From Datisca glomerata (taxonomy: Eukaryota > Streptophyta > Magnoliopsida > Cucurbitales > Datiscaceae), in the NCBI GenBank assembly GCA_003255025.1, contig QANY01009128.1, positions 1,984,547 through 2,048,546 of the forward strand: a stretch of 64,000 bases of DNA. Direction: 5' to 3'. Shown here piece after piece: positions 35,118 through 47,499 of this stretch. The notes under the pieces are model-generated. The model was not told the DNA's origin. It searched no databases and saw nothing but the letters and a program-made list of their open reading frames with translations. The stretch's first letter is position 1. Each line of letters opens with the position of its first letter. A program made the position numbers and the translations under genes.

Positions 35118-37600
35118 CATTGAACAACAAGTTTGACGAAAGAGAGAGCGTAGTATGCACTAAAGACGGTGAACTTTTCTGTGGGAGAAGCCTGCCATAC
35201 CCACTCATCTTTCCCCATTGAGGTGGGGGAAGGAATGTCAAGGGAAATCAGAGTTGAATATTTGACCTATATCATAATACATTTATTATTTAGATTGTTC
35301 ATAATTGGTCTAAATTCACTTGGTCTTTGGATTAAGAAAATCTCATACTTATTAAGCTTATCTTAGTTTTAGATTTGAGTTTAAGGTTTCTCGCTCGACA
35401 TAAAGAAATTTAGAAAAAATAGTAAATATTAAGAGTTAGAGTCGATCATTCAATTCATGTCGCCTAAGATAAAAAAGACGATCTAACCAACTACTTCTTA
35501 TGTATGAAATATTGTGAATTGTTAATATTAGCATTCATGGTCTTGAAGATTGTTAACTTTCAGATTGAAGTATGTAAATTATGATTAATACCATGGTAAT
35601 GAGAAACTTAGCCTAATTTTGGAGGAGTTGGGCTGAAGTGTATGGATGGGCCTTTTTCTTCAAGTTTATTGGGCCACTTCACTCCTGGGAAATAAAAATT
35701 TCTGAAAGAATGAGATAGATAGATCACTTTCATAATACTAAGTTAATAATTGATCTAAATAAAATTGAAATAGATAAATGATCATTTTTATTTAATTTAA
35801 TTTTAAATTTTTATTATTTGTCTATGTTACCCTTATCTCATATTTTTACTCAGATTTTTTAGTTATTTTTTCAATTTGAAATACGATAACTTCTTTAAAC
35901 ATGTGTGGTTATGATACTATTTATTTAATTAAATATGAATTTCATATGAAGTGAACATTTTGTTATTATAAATTTATAAATAATATTTATATTATGATGA
36001 AACATAAGTAATATATTAACAATTAGATAATATGTATTAACATTTATTTAGGATAATGTATAATATTATATGAACGTTTATTTAATATGATATTAAAAAA
36101 TTTCAGTATATGATAATATAATATTTAGAGTGTCAACGCATAGCATATTATTAACGTTTATTCAAGATATGATATAAACGCTAACAAATACATTAACGGT
36201 TAAATAATATGATATTAACAACTTTTTAGAATGATTTAATATTGAATAAATAGAGCATTAACATCAAATAATATTGTATTAATGTTTATTTAAGATCATA
36301 ACTACTTCTAATATTGTATTAATATTTATTTAATATAATTATGAATGGTAAAATTTGATGGAAAGGAGACAGAACCTAGGTTTGAGGAAAACATGAACGG
36401 TAAAATTTATAATTAAATTAAATAATTAAATTATCCGTAACATCTATTACTACTCCTACGAATATGGGATAACTAATGTCATTACTATTTAATTTATTAA
36501 TTGAATAATACAAAAATCTGAAAATATATTGTAAATAAAGGTATTTTAGACAACTCACAAACTATTTAAATTACACTAGCTAAAAAGGGTTATTTATCCA
36601 CTACATATTTTTTTAGACTAATTAATAACTCACCACTTAGAAAGTAATCTATTCACTCAAATTTCTGAAAAAAAAATTTGAAGACGCAAATTTGTATTAA
36701 AAATTTTGAGTGAAGTATATATATCTAGTTATTTGAAAGCATTTTGGAAGTGAGGTTTATGATTCATCAAGTATAAGAAATGAACCATATTTTTGTTTCC
36801 AAAGTATTTTATAATCTAATGAGATATTGATAATGGATTTTTTTAACATCTTAGTTATTTGATTTAGTAGGATCTATGTTAAATGATCTTTGTTTACATA
36901 TATAAACACCTAGAAAAAGCTCGAAGACTTTATCTATCAATTTTAGCATGCGTCATACTTTGATTTAAAATAAAATGATAAATTTCAAATGAACACTTGA
37001 ACCTATTAAAAATATTATCAAGAGATTTAATTAGTGATCAATTTTCTCGATAATTCAAATTAAAGCGACCGAATCAATAGAATAAATAATTTCATTGAAC
37101 AATGTAGCAAATCATTGAGGAATTTAATGAGAAGAAAAAGATAACCAAAATGAAACAATGCATGTAGAGTTGTAATGTGAAATATTATTATCAAACAAAA
37201 ATCACTATCAAAAGTTGTAATTTCCATTTGTAATATGAAATTAATTAATGCTCAAAAATCAGATATGTATTAGAAATGGTCATTTTTATAACTGGTTTGA
37301 AAGCATTGGAAAGCAAAGAAATCAAACTTGAATTCTTGCCGAATGACACACACACATATATATCATTGTCAAACTCAAACTTTTACATCAACTTTAGTAA
37401 GCAAACTAAGATATGGATAAGCATTCGTTTATTATTTTATGCAATAAAACTGGTAAATCTTATCTTCATCAAATTAGATGATATGAACACCTAAAATTCT
37501 GATACTTGAATTCGGAACGCCTTGATCAGTCTGTGGACTATTGCGTATACGTTTGAATAGAATATAATTTGTGTGGCTCTTGATTTTTAACTTGTTACTT
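35118..37600. other. AT-rich intergenic region
   Basis: No gene supported. Open stretches are short and unlike known proteins. The notable element is the AT-rich minisatellite listed separately. Confidence 0.6.
36010..36350. repeat. AT-rich imperfect minisatellite
   Basis: Roughly seven or more degenerate units built around ATATTAACGTTTATTTAAGATA recur every 30-60 bp. Spacing is irregular and the units are diverged, so it is an old array or several duplications. Confidence 0.55.
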
Positions 37601-38280
37601 AAATTGTTAAATTGACCCAAACTTGTTAAAATATCAACTATCCAGAGTATTTTTTTTCTTGAATTATAGTGGCTACTTGCTAAGATTATATTTAGATTTT
37701 AAAAATTAAAGAAAAAATATTAAAAATTAGAAATAAAGATAAGGAATTTGATAATTAGTAAACTTCATTTCTTCTTGTAATATACTGCAAATGATTTTTT
37801 CTCACACTCGAAGAACAATTAAGAAGTTTAGAAAGAGAGTAATTGCGATGCCCAAATAATGTGTTCTTGCTTGGCTTATATTGAATGAATAATATTTACA
37901 ATTAGCCTGTATTTATGGGCTCATACAGAATCTGATAATACATCTTTTAATAATAGAATTATCACTAAATATATGGAGAATATCTTCGTATCTATGAAAT
38001 TATCGTTAGATATTGGGATGATATTCTTGTATTTGGGGTGATATAGCTTCATACATTGGATAGCCGAATATCCCCTAAAATCATATATATTAGCCTTAAT
38101 TATCATATTAAATCTGTCCGTTAGATCGTGTCTACGGTATTGATTCCCTTCTTTCCGTTCTGCCATGACATTTATCTGCTCATTCTTCTGTAATTGGTTT
38201 TCCTTCACCCACGTGGCTTGACGAAGATTTATATATGTTCATTTACCTTCTATTACACTCAACGGGAATTTTATTCGTTG
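37600..38280 (-). repeat. Candidate 3' LTR of the Tat element
   Basis: On the minus strand there is CCCATAAATACAGG (about 37905-37920), a TATA-like signal. A CT- and A-rich stretch with TTCTTCGAGTGTGAG follows, as expected for an R/U5 region. There is no second copy in the window, so borders are guesses. Confidence 0.3.
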
Positions 38281-38891
38281 AGGTGTAATGATTATTTTTC
38301 ATGCATGTCTTGATAGGAGGTTAATTGATTGAACATTTTGCCTTTTCGCCGTTTTATTAAAACCTACATGCATTAATAACACACAAAGAATATAATTATT
38401 AAACAAAGGAAATGTGTACCGCCGTCGCTTTGATTCCCGCTATCATTGACACACTTCTCAAAATGACTCTTCGTCATCTACTTTTATCGTTACACCTTCC
38501 CGTTCTCAGTTATTCATGTTGAGAGCACAGGGCTCGAGATTTAAGTTCTTTCAGGACAAATCTTTTTTCCTTTTATTAGTTGTCGTCTTCCCATTCGTCT
38601 ATTCAAACGATGGTTCATCCCATCATTTTGTCATTAATGCTCCCCCGCCATCGAGTACCCATAAGATGACCTTTCATTCGCTTCTTTTCAGAATGAATTG
38701 CTCTTTATTCTTTCTTCAAGTCTGTAAAGCACACTGTATTTTCTCCTTGAATCCATGAGTTATTTAACACCTTTTTCTTCTTTATTTCTTCTCTAATTTC
38801 AGTTTTCTACTTCTAGTAAGTTCTTCTTCCCCGTTTATTTTTCTTTTCCCTCTCTGCAATTTTCTTCTTTCAGTGGGGTTTTCTGCCAATT

Positions 38892-40183
38892 ATGGAGGAC
38901 GAGGCAGAGTTTAAGTTCAAAGTTCCCTTAGTTAGGAACCAAGACGAGTTCACCCTCTTCATAGATAGTCGCTGAGATGCTTTCCCTCCAGACATCATAT
39001 GTGCTTTTGGGAACAAGATACCTAAGTCTTCCCCTTGCAAACCTCCATACTAGATCACCCTCAACCCTATGTACATAGCCTTAGTACTAAAACTTCTGTT
39101 TTCCCATTTTCTTTAAGAATTCTTTAGTACCTTGAATCTTTCCCATTCCCAATACACTCTGAGTACGTATAGGGTCCTCTTAGGGATTGAGGCTATGAAT
39201 ATGAGGCATAACCTCAATCTAGGTGTCGACAAATTCTATGTTGCATACATTATCAAGAAACACGATATATCATACTACCTGGCTCCTCATCCCGGAGAAA
39301 GCAGCGGAGCCTTGATTACCGATATCCAAAGGGGGATAAAGGATGGGAAAATGTCACACTCCTGATCGGTGGGAATTGAAGTGGTGATGGCCGTTGGATA
39401 ATCCCCAAGGTCTGGGGATCTTTTAGTAAGTAGTCGGAGCTTCATTTCCGTGCTTCTTTCTTTTGTTTAACTTGAGTACTGGCTTTTTTTAGATAAAAAC
39501 TTGAAGAGATTTTATGGACAAAGACGTTGCCAAGCAGTTCTCCCTAGCTTACATTTGCCGACAACGGGACTGGCGCGATCACCTTGATCTAAGCAGGGAG
39601 ATGAACGTAGCATACACTCATGTTCCCGCTCCAGTAGTTGAGGCTTTCACTCCCTCTTCATCAACTTATATGATTCCCCGAAGTATACCTATTCCTTTCT
39701 TTCATCCCGTTTCCGTTTCTAGTACCTCGGTGCCTACCGATTCTGAGCAAGTGGAAGAAGAACAAGAGGTGTTGTTCTAAAATATTTCCGACGAAGTGGA
39801 CATGTCAAGTTATTTGTGGAGCTCTCTTTGGGGGTCAGTCGACGATGGGTGGAATGTTCTAAAGAGAACAGATGCCCCCGTCCCGTCGCAGGATGCTCCC
39901 ACTACACTGACATATTCTATTCCCGCTATCCACATCATGCCTCCTACTGCTCCAATTATTCCTCTTGTTCCTGTAGTTAAGGATGCTTCATTACGAGCAA
40001 ATAATTTTTTGCCTTCTCCCGCGATGACTCAAGGGTCTATTCCTCATCCTCTACTAGTTCCTGAAAGAGGCCTAAGGAGCTCGCTTTGTGGAAGTGGAGG
40101 CAGTATACCGCGGCACCTCCACTTCCTGCTTTTGTCAGTTTCCTAAACGATCCCCGTTTTGGGGGTTATCCTCTCAAATCATG
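38892..40183 (+). pseudogene. Antisense ORF of Tat element, 5' part (putative gypsy-type transposon domain)
   Basis: Starts MEDEAEFKFKVPLVRN. After stops it continues with YRVLLGIEAMNMRHNLNLG, KFYVAYIIKKHD and YYLAPHPGESSGALI. This resembles the plant 'putative gypsy type transposon' domain (Pfam PF04195, from memory). The stretch 39514-39780 follows in a new frame, after a candidate intron at 39426-39492 (GTAAG...TTTAG, 67 nt). 39796-40146 is proline- and serine-rich. Stops are present from 38974 on. The ORF is opposite in strand to the element's pol and is cut at 40184 by an inserted solo LTR. The role of such antisense ORFs is not known. Confidence 0.6.
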
Positions 40184-42197
40184 TGTATTGACATTTTGAT
40201 ATAAAATTTAATGAGGATTCCATTTTTCTTATAATTGTTCTTTCGAATTATTGTTCAATAATTTTTATAAATATGTGAACATTCTATATTCATTAATGAG
40301 ACTATGATCTTGTATGAGTACAGAAGGATTACGATCATAGATAATGAATAAAATTGTCAGCAACATATTAAAATATGAAATCTTTAATGAATGGCTTCTA
40401 GTACGATTCCTAAGCATTATGAATGCATGTGATCTAGATTCGGATCATTGATGTGGATAGACATCTTAGTGAATGTACTTTATATAATGAGATTATATAT
40501 TACTGGACCGATGTCAATTAATATCTTTATCAACGTGTCGTTTATCATAAATATTTAAAATACATCGATTCGATGATCATATATAGATAAGTTTGAATCA
40601 TGAGTAGTCATGAATTCCTAAACATGTCTACTGGATCTTCTGATTCACTCACTAAGGTTGGTTTGTAAAATAAGCTAGTGACTTTTATTTTGGAAATTCA
40701 GTGATATGGATGGCTGGGAACATGATTTTACAATATTTAGAATTCAAGTTTTTCTAACAGATCGTATATTGGTTCCCTTAAGTGTTAATTTTGGAAGTGA
40801 ATGGTTATTGAGCTCAAATTTATGATAAGATTATAAATTAGCCATTCACTAGTGGATTAATGGTACTTAAGGATCAAGAGGTAATTAGAAGGGTCAAATG
40901 GTAATTTTATCATGTTATAATTTATGAACCAATAATTGGAGGACAGAACTACATGAATTGATTATATCAGTGGATTACATGAGAATACTCTGTAAAATAG
41001 TTTATAATCTCTAAGAGTGCAATTTCATATTTATAGTGAAGTGATGATGAAATTAATAAATAAGATTATTTAATAAAAGGGTTTAATTAATAATATGATT
41101 TATTGGAGCTTAGAATTATATGTCCATGGCCTTCAAATCACCTCTATACTACGCAGTCTAGAGTGTGAATATTTAAGGACATGGGAAAATGACTAACTTG
41201 CAAATAAAATTTTACTATGAGGTAAGTACATAATTATGAAATAATTATGTTTGATTAATTAATTGAATTATTTCTATATATAAATGTAATTTTCAGAGAT
41301 ATATATATATTATTTTTTAATTATCGATATGTGAGATAGAATATTTAAATTTTGAAAATAGATAATTAAATTATTATTAGATAATAATTTGGATAAACTA
41401 AATCTGTTATTTGTGAAATAACAGATAACATAGTTGATATGGGTAATTAGATATGTTGATTTTGAATTAATTGATATCTAGATATTTATCTGATTTAAAT
41501 AAATATTTAATTTACAGTAATTGTCATGTGTCAACATTGATTGGGTATTAGAGATTGATATGGACTACTGTAGTGTCACGTAACACTACAGTAGTGGGGG
41601 TGCAACACTGTAGTGTCGTGTGACACTGCAGTTCTGCACCATTATACAATGTGTCTCAATTGCTCAGAGTGATTTTTCTCTACGATTAATAGTTAATCAA
41701 ATCTTAAAAAGAATATTCATCGTGTTCTTTTAGAGAATCGTCTCGCAAAAGTTCTTCCCAATAAATCCCTAGATCTCATGTGTCGAGTACATCCAGAGAC
41801 AGTAAAAGTATCTCGTAATATTCTACGTGAACACACACGTCCTAATGCGTTGAAGATTGACTTGGAAGGTCATGGTGTGGATCTCAGAGTCTACTGATCG
41901 TTGGAACAGTTTTGTGGGACGGAGGATCGATGAGTTTTGCAAGGATTCTTTATTAAGACTGTAAAAGGTATATGATTCATAACCGTATATGTTGTAGATT
42001 TGATATATAAATATATAATGGATTCTGATTGATTGAAAAATGTTTACAATAAAAAAAATTGTTATCGTGGAGTTTGCGCAATTTTTTGTTTTATTAAAAG
42101 ATTTAATTTTTATTAAAAGTTTAATTTTTAAAATGGCCACGCGCGACACGCTTCCGCCGCGCCCGGCCGTGACGACGAACACCCCATTCTTCTCACA
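40184..42197. mobile_element. Solo LTR inserted in the antisense ORF, 2014 bp
   Basis: Starts TGTATTGACATT and ends TTCTCACA, flanked by perfect 5-bp duplications TCATG (40179-40183 and 42198-42202). Removing it restores reading across the site. It has no internal coding sequence. It carries two adjacent inverted repeats (41565-41594 and 41599-41640). The small GC-rich patch at 42134-42180 is unlike the rest. A solo LTR of a copia or gypsy element fits best. Confidence 0.8.
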
Positions 42198-42900
42198 TCA
42201 TGATGAAGGGGATCCCGTCTAATGTTGATGCGGTCGCTATTTGCAATCTGTCTGTTAGTGACCAGGTCATCGTGATTAGTCATAGTTTGATGAAGGTACT
42301 CTTTTTCCCTTAGTGTATTTCTTTTTTTGTTTACTTCTGTATTCTAACACTTATGGATTTTTATTTTCAGGCTGTGGTTCATCATACCGGTCTTCAGAAG
42401 TACATCCACTCCTTAAGGCAGCAGATGGCTAGCTGGAAGAAGAAGATGGAAGAGTGCAATAGGGATGCTCTGAAAAATAATGAGGTTGAACTCTAAGGAG
42501 TTATCGAACGGCTTACTTAGGAAGCGGTTGCAGCTGCCGAAGAACGGTCTAAGCTCGAGAAATATTTGAGGGAGTCAAAGGAAGCTCTTGAGTCTTCAAA
42601 GAGAGCTTTCACTATTGTCGGAGAGAAACTGACCTTTGTCGAAAAGAAGTTTGTTGTTTCTTAGGAGAAGTTGGCTGCTGTTGAAGAGAAGTTGTTGGCT
42701 GCAAAGGTGGCCAAGGCTAAGGCTGAAGAACAGGAAGGCCAGATCGAAACTGAGTTCCATGCCTTATTTGATAAGGCTGAAGGAATGGCCTACAACGTTG
42801 GTTATAAGACGGTCAAGCCAAGGTTGCTCCCCGTATGCCTTTTTGTGACGATCTCCCGGAGGGTCATTCAAAGATCAACGACTCAATGAAAGACACGGTT
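42198..42900 (+). pseudogene. Antisense ORF of Tat element, 3' coiled-coil part
   Basis: Reading continues from the 5' part: MMKGIPSNVDAVAICNL and SDQVIVISHSLMK, then an intron at 42296-42370 (GTACTC...TTTTCAG, 75 nt). The next exon starts AVVHHTGLQKYIHSLRQQM and turns into a Glu/Lys-rich coiled coil (for example EEKLLAAKVAKAKAEEQEG) to about 42890. Stops at 42495 and 42661 interrupt it. It belongs with 38892-40183. Confidence 0.6.
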
Positions 42901-43408
42901 GCCGATTCCACCGGTCGTGAAGCTTCATTGCTTGCTTATCTTTTCTTGTATATGCATTTTTCAGTTCCTCCACTTGTATTTTTCTTGTCTTGTACTTTCA
43001 TTTTAAAAAGATCATTTTGTAATTTTTAACAACCAATGAAATGGTCTTTTGCAACACTTTTCCAGCTTACTGTTTTTTTCTTTTTCTTTCTCTCTTTTTT
43101 TTAACACTTAAAGAAAACCTACTATTTGTCAATTTTCATCGATACTTGTGCTAAAACTGGAAAATAATTCTAGTTTAACACTTAAGAGATTTACTTCGTA
43201 TCAAACTTAAAGGAAATTCCGCTTACAATGCTTTAGCTGGTACATCTGCTTTCTCTGTGATCTATTCCCAAAGACTTCGACTTTTTTATCTTCTCTTCAG
43301 ATTCCCTTTATTTTTCTTTGGAACTTCTAGTCTCTCTTTGACTTACACTTCTGCTTCTTTCAAGTTTTTCGGCTTTCATATACTTAGACATTTGCTTGTT
43401 TTATTTTT

Positions 43409-44424
43409 CACATTTTAGAAAGAAGTTTTTTCTCACTCTCAAGGGCTTAGGTCACGATACCGCCAACCTTTTAATTTTCACATTTTAGAGAGAATGTGTC
43501 CCCACCTTCAAGGGCTTAGGCCACAAGACCGTTGACCTTTAATTTTCACATTTCAGAAAGAATGTTTCTTCTCTCCGAAGGGCTTAGGTCACAAGACCGC
43601 CAACCTTTAATTTTCACATTTTAAGAAGAAAGTTTCCTCACTCCCAAGGGCTTAGGCCACGAGATCGTTGACCTTTTAATTTCCATAATTTAGAGAGAAT
43701 GTGTCCTCGCTCTCAAGGGCTTAGGCCACGAGACCACTGACCTTTAATTTCCACATTTTAGGGAGAAGGTTTCCCCGCTCCCAAGGTCTTAGGCCACGAG
43801 ACCGTCGACTTTTTAATTTCCACATTTTAGAGAGAAGGCATCGCAACTCTCAAGAGTTTAGGCCATGAGACCACTGACCTATAATTTTCAAATTTCAGGG
43901 GGAAGGTTTCCCCGCTCCAAAGAGCTTAGGTCACGAGATTGCCGACCATTAATTTTTACATTTTAGGGAGAAGGTTTCCACGCTCCCAAGGGCTTAGGCG
44001 GCCACGAGACCGCTGACATTTAATTTTCACATTTTAAGGAGAAGGTTTCCTCGCTCCCAAGGTCTTAGGCCACGAGACCGCCGACTTTTTAATTTTCACA
44101 TTTTAGAGAGAAGGCGTCCTTGCTCTCATGAGTTTAGGCCACGAGATCGCCGACCTATAATTTTCAAATTTGAGGAGGAAGGTTTCCCCGCTCCAAAGGG
44201 CTTAGGTCACGAGATCGCCTACCATTAATTTCTATATTTTAGGGAGAAGGTTTCCCTGCTCCTAACGGCTTAGGCCACGAGACCGTAAATTCTACATTTT
44301 AGAAAGAATGTGTCCATGCTCTCAAGGGTTTAGGCTATGAGACCATCAACCTTTAATTTCCACATTTTAGGGATAATGTTTCTCCGCTCCCAAGGGCTTA
44401 GGCCACAAGACTGCCGATATTAAA
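43409..44424. repeat. Tandem array of ~68-bp units, about 15 copies
   Basis: Units read AATTTTCACATTTTAG, then GAGAAGGTTTCC, then CAAGGGCTTAGGCCACGAGA, then CCGCCGACCTTT. By eye there are 15 copies, mostly 67-71 bp, with one short copy near 44230-44290. Four-unit blocks (units 6-9 and 10-13) repeat each other's private changes, indicating a ~272-bp higher-order duplication. Such arrays between pol and the 3' LTR are known in Tat/Ogre elements and can seed satellite DNA. Confidence 0.9.
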
Positions 44425-44560
44425 TTTAGTTTTGTTAGAAAGGAAATAGAGAGTTGACACAAGTTTTTTACGTGGAAAAGCCTTGCGGAAAAAAACCACG
44501 GGAAAATTATTCACTATAACAACATTTAACAATTTAAACAAAGCACGTTTTCAAATGGAG
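44425..44560. other. Spacer between array and integrase
   Basis: Contains ACACAAGTTTTTTACGTGGAAAA, a word common in plant retrotransposon LTRs; it may be a scrap of another element. No coding signal. Confidence 0.4.
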
Positions 44561-45810
44561 GGCATTCCGTGATTTTTTCAGATCTTTTCCTTCTTCTGTT
44601 GTCATGGCGCTACCTATTCCTTTGATAGTGTATGGCGCTTCCCAGGTTGGCCTGAACTTTCCTTCCGTTTATAAGACTTTCTTCAGGACTAAATCCCCTT
44701 TCTGAAATTTTCAGCTTTTAACATTTCTTCGGAAGTAAGCTTTTATTTTCTGATTGTAACTAGCCATTCGGATCAAAGCTGTTTCTTTTCTTTCCTCCAA
44801 AAAATCCAGGTTCTCCTTTAAGATTTCTCCATTCTATTGCCCATTTAATTCTGACCTTATATTTGGGCTCCCAATTTCAACTGGTATCACCACTTTTGTT
44901 CCGTATGCCAGGGAAAAAGGTGTTTCATCCGTTGTTTCTCTAGAAGTGGTTGTATATGCCCATAGTACTGCTGGTAGTTCTTCTACCCATTTTCTTTGGC
45001 AGATTCCAACCGTTTCTTCAAGTTGTCTAGTATAATTTGATTTGACCTCTCAGCTTGTTCTTTCCCTTGAGGATATACGGAGTAGAGAATCGGTTGGAGA
45101 TTCTCAGGTCTTCACAAAAGGTTTTACTAACTTTCCTGTGAATTGGAGCTCGTTGCCAGAGATAAGAAATCGTGATATCCCGTATCAGCACACTATGTTT
45201 TTCCATAAGAATTCTCTCACTTCTTCCTTGTGAATCCTTGTGAAAGCTTCAACCTCAATCCACTAGGTGAAGTAGTCTGTTGCCACTAATAAGAAAGACT
45301 TCTGAGCAAGTGTCATGGGTAGTGGTCCAATAATGTCCAACGCCCACTGCATGAATGACCACAGGCTTATCACTGTGTTGAGTTCTCCAGTAGCCATTTT
45401 AGCTACGGGAGAGAAGCATAGACATTCATCACATTTTTTGCATACAATTTAGCATTTTGATGTATTTCAGGCTTGTAGTACCCTTCGTTCAACACCTTGT
45501 GAGTTAGAGATCTGCCCCCAGTGTGATTCTCGCATGCTTCTTCGTGCATTTCTGCTAAAGACATATTGCACCTCTCTTTCCCATAGACACTTCAAATATG
45601 GACATGAAAAAAATCTTTTATACAGAACTCATTAATTAGGCAATATATGGTACTTTGTTGAACTTTCTTTGCCTGAAGCTTGTCACTAGGCAGTATCCCA
45701 TCATTGAAGTAAAACACCATGTCATCTTGCCAGCTCGGTTCTCTTTCGACTTCCATGTCTGCTACTTCTTTTAGCGGGGATAAGATACTTGGTTTCCCAA
45801 GGAATTCCAC
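44560..45810 (-). pseudogene. Integrase of the Tat element
   Basis: At 45592-45810 is the segment joining RNase H to integrase, with PSDKLQAKKVQQST. Leftward the minus strand reads WALDIIGPLPM and LLVATDYFTKWIEVEAF, the catalytic-core start. Near 44880-44980 it reads PFSLAYGTKVVIPVEIG, and near 44680-44760 KGDLVLKKV, the C-terminal GPF-type region. Several stops and frameshifts exist. Confidence 0.8.
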
Positions 45811-45839
45811 CAGTTCATTCCTTTTGCACGAGAATTACA

Positions 45840-46486
45840 ACGAAGACGCCAGTTTTGCTAAAGCATCTGCGTGCCCATTTTTCATTCTCGGGATCTGAAG
45901 GATCTCATATTTTTAATTGATTCAGTAGATTTTTCGCCCGTTGCAAGTAACTAATCACTTTTCATCATTTGCCGTGAATTTTCCCATAACCTGTTTCATA
46001 ATTAGCATTGAATCACATAATATTTCTATACCAGTTACCTTCGATTCTCGTAGTAGGGAAACTCCCACTATCAAGGCTTCGTACTCTGCTCATTATTCAA
46101 GGTGTTGAATCTGAATAAGATGGAGTGTTCCAGTGTTTCTTTGAACGAGATCTGTAGCACCACTCCTGCTCCAGCTCCTTTATTATTCGAGGCCCCATCA
46201 ATGTATAGCTTCCATGTTCTATTCTTTCATTTGATCTGCGATCCGTTGTTAACTTCCTCTTTTTGCCGGTGAACTCTGCTACGAAGTCAGCAAGAACTTG
46301 CCCTTTAATTGACGTTCTTGGTTCATAATAAATTCCATATTGGCTTAGCTCTATTGTCCACTTCGCCATTCTCTCGTTGACCTCATGTGAGTGTAACTGG
46401 CTTCTGATTAGTGAGTTTGTCAGTACCTTTATATAGTGTGCTCGGAAATAAGGCCTTAACTTCCTTGTCGCCGTTATAATGGCCAA
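45840..46486 (-). pseudogene. RNase H and second (archaeal-type) RNase H of the Tat element
   Basis: 46486-46330 reads KLRPYFRAHYIKVLTN and MAKWTIELSQYGIYY, the end of the ordinary gypsy RNase H. Then GQVLADFVAEF leads into LYIDGASNNKGAGAGVVL (near 46200) and AEYEALIVGVSLL, the archaeal-type RNase H characteristic of Tat elements, with its catalytic Asp in YIDGAS and Glu in AEYEAL. The double domain is the best clue to the lineage. Confidence 0.85.
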
Positions 46487-46489
46487 TAC

Positions 46490-47360
46490 ACCTTATACAT
46501 CCTCTTGTACTCAGTTTCAACTGCTAGTAGGCTTTTGCTTACAAAATACATGAGCCTTTGTTTCCTTTGTTCTTCCCTAATTAGAATGGCGCTGACAGCC
46601 GTCTGTGATACAACTACATACAAAAGTAGTTATTCACAAGGTAGTGGTTTGACAGCAATGAGGAAGTTGCCAAATACTCCTTGATTCTATTGAGGGCTTC
46701 TTCACATTCTTCATACCAGCCATCGACGAAATTTTTCCTTAACTTTGCGAAGAATGGCTTGGATTTATCCGTTGACCTCGAAAGGAATATGTTCAGCGCT
46801 GCCAAACTTCATGTCAAGCCTTGTATTTCTTTCAAGTTTTGAGGAGATTTCATCTCTATGATGGCCTTCACCTGGTCCGGGTTGACCTCAATTTCTCGTT
46901 ACTACGCCAAAAGAGCACTTCCCCGGATTTAGTTTCATAGAACTCTCTCAGGATTGAGAAGGCTTCATCGAGGTCCTTGATGTGGTCTTCTCATTTGTAA
47001 CTCTTGCATGTCATCCACATAAACCTCCATTGTTTTTCCAATCGGCTCCCAAAAAAATTTTGTTCATGTGCCTCTAGTAAGTTGCACCTGTATTTTTCAA
47101 CCCAAATGGCATTATTTTATGACAGAAAGTTCTCTGTTAAGTTATAATTAAAGTTTTCTCTTGATCAAGTTGGAACATTTTCACCTGGCTGGATCCGGAG
47201 AAAGCATCCATAAAATTGAGGATTTTGTGCCCTGACATGGCGTCTACCATATGGTATATTCTTGGAAACGAATATTCATCTTTTGGGCACGCTTTATTCA
47301 GGTCGGTAAAGTCTACGCAAATGCTCCATTTCCTGTTCTTTTGCTTTACCATAACCATGT
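46490..47360 (-). pseudogene. Reverse transcriptase of the Tat element
   Basis: 47137-47358 reads KWSICVDFTDLNKACPKD and ILNFMDAFSGSSQVKM (the FMDAFSGY block, with Tyr replaced by Ser). A YVDDM motif with its two Asp codons lies near 47010-47015. 46614-46805 is the thumb/connection (AALNIFLSRSTDKSKPFF, WYEECEEALNRIKEYL). Frames are broken. Confidence 0.85.
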
Positions 47361-47499
47361 TAGCGAGCTACTTCAGGTAGTCCACCTCACAGATGAAGTC
47401 TGCTTTCAACCGTTTTTCCACTTCTTCTTTGATTACAATGTTCCATTCCGGGGTGAAACTTCGTTTTCTTTGCTTTACTGGTTTGACAGTAGGATATGT

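Noticed and set aside
43409..44424. CRISPR-like array
   Set aside because: Units are contiguous with no unique spacers, in a plant retrotransposon.
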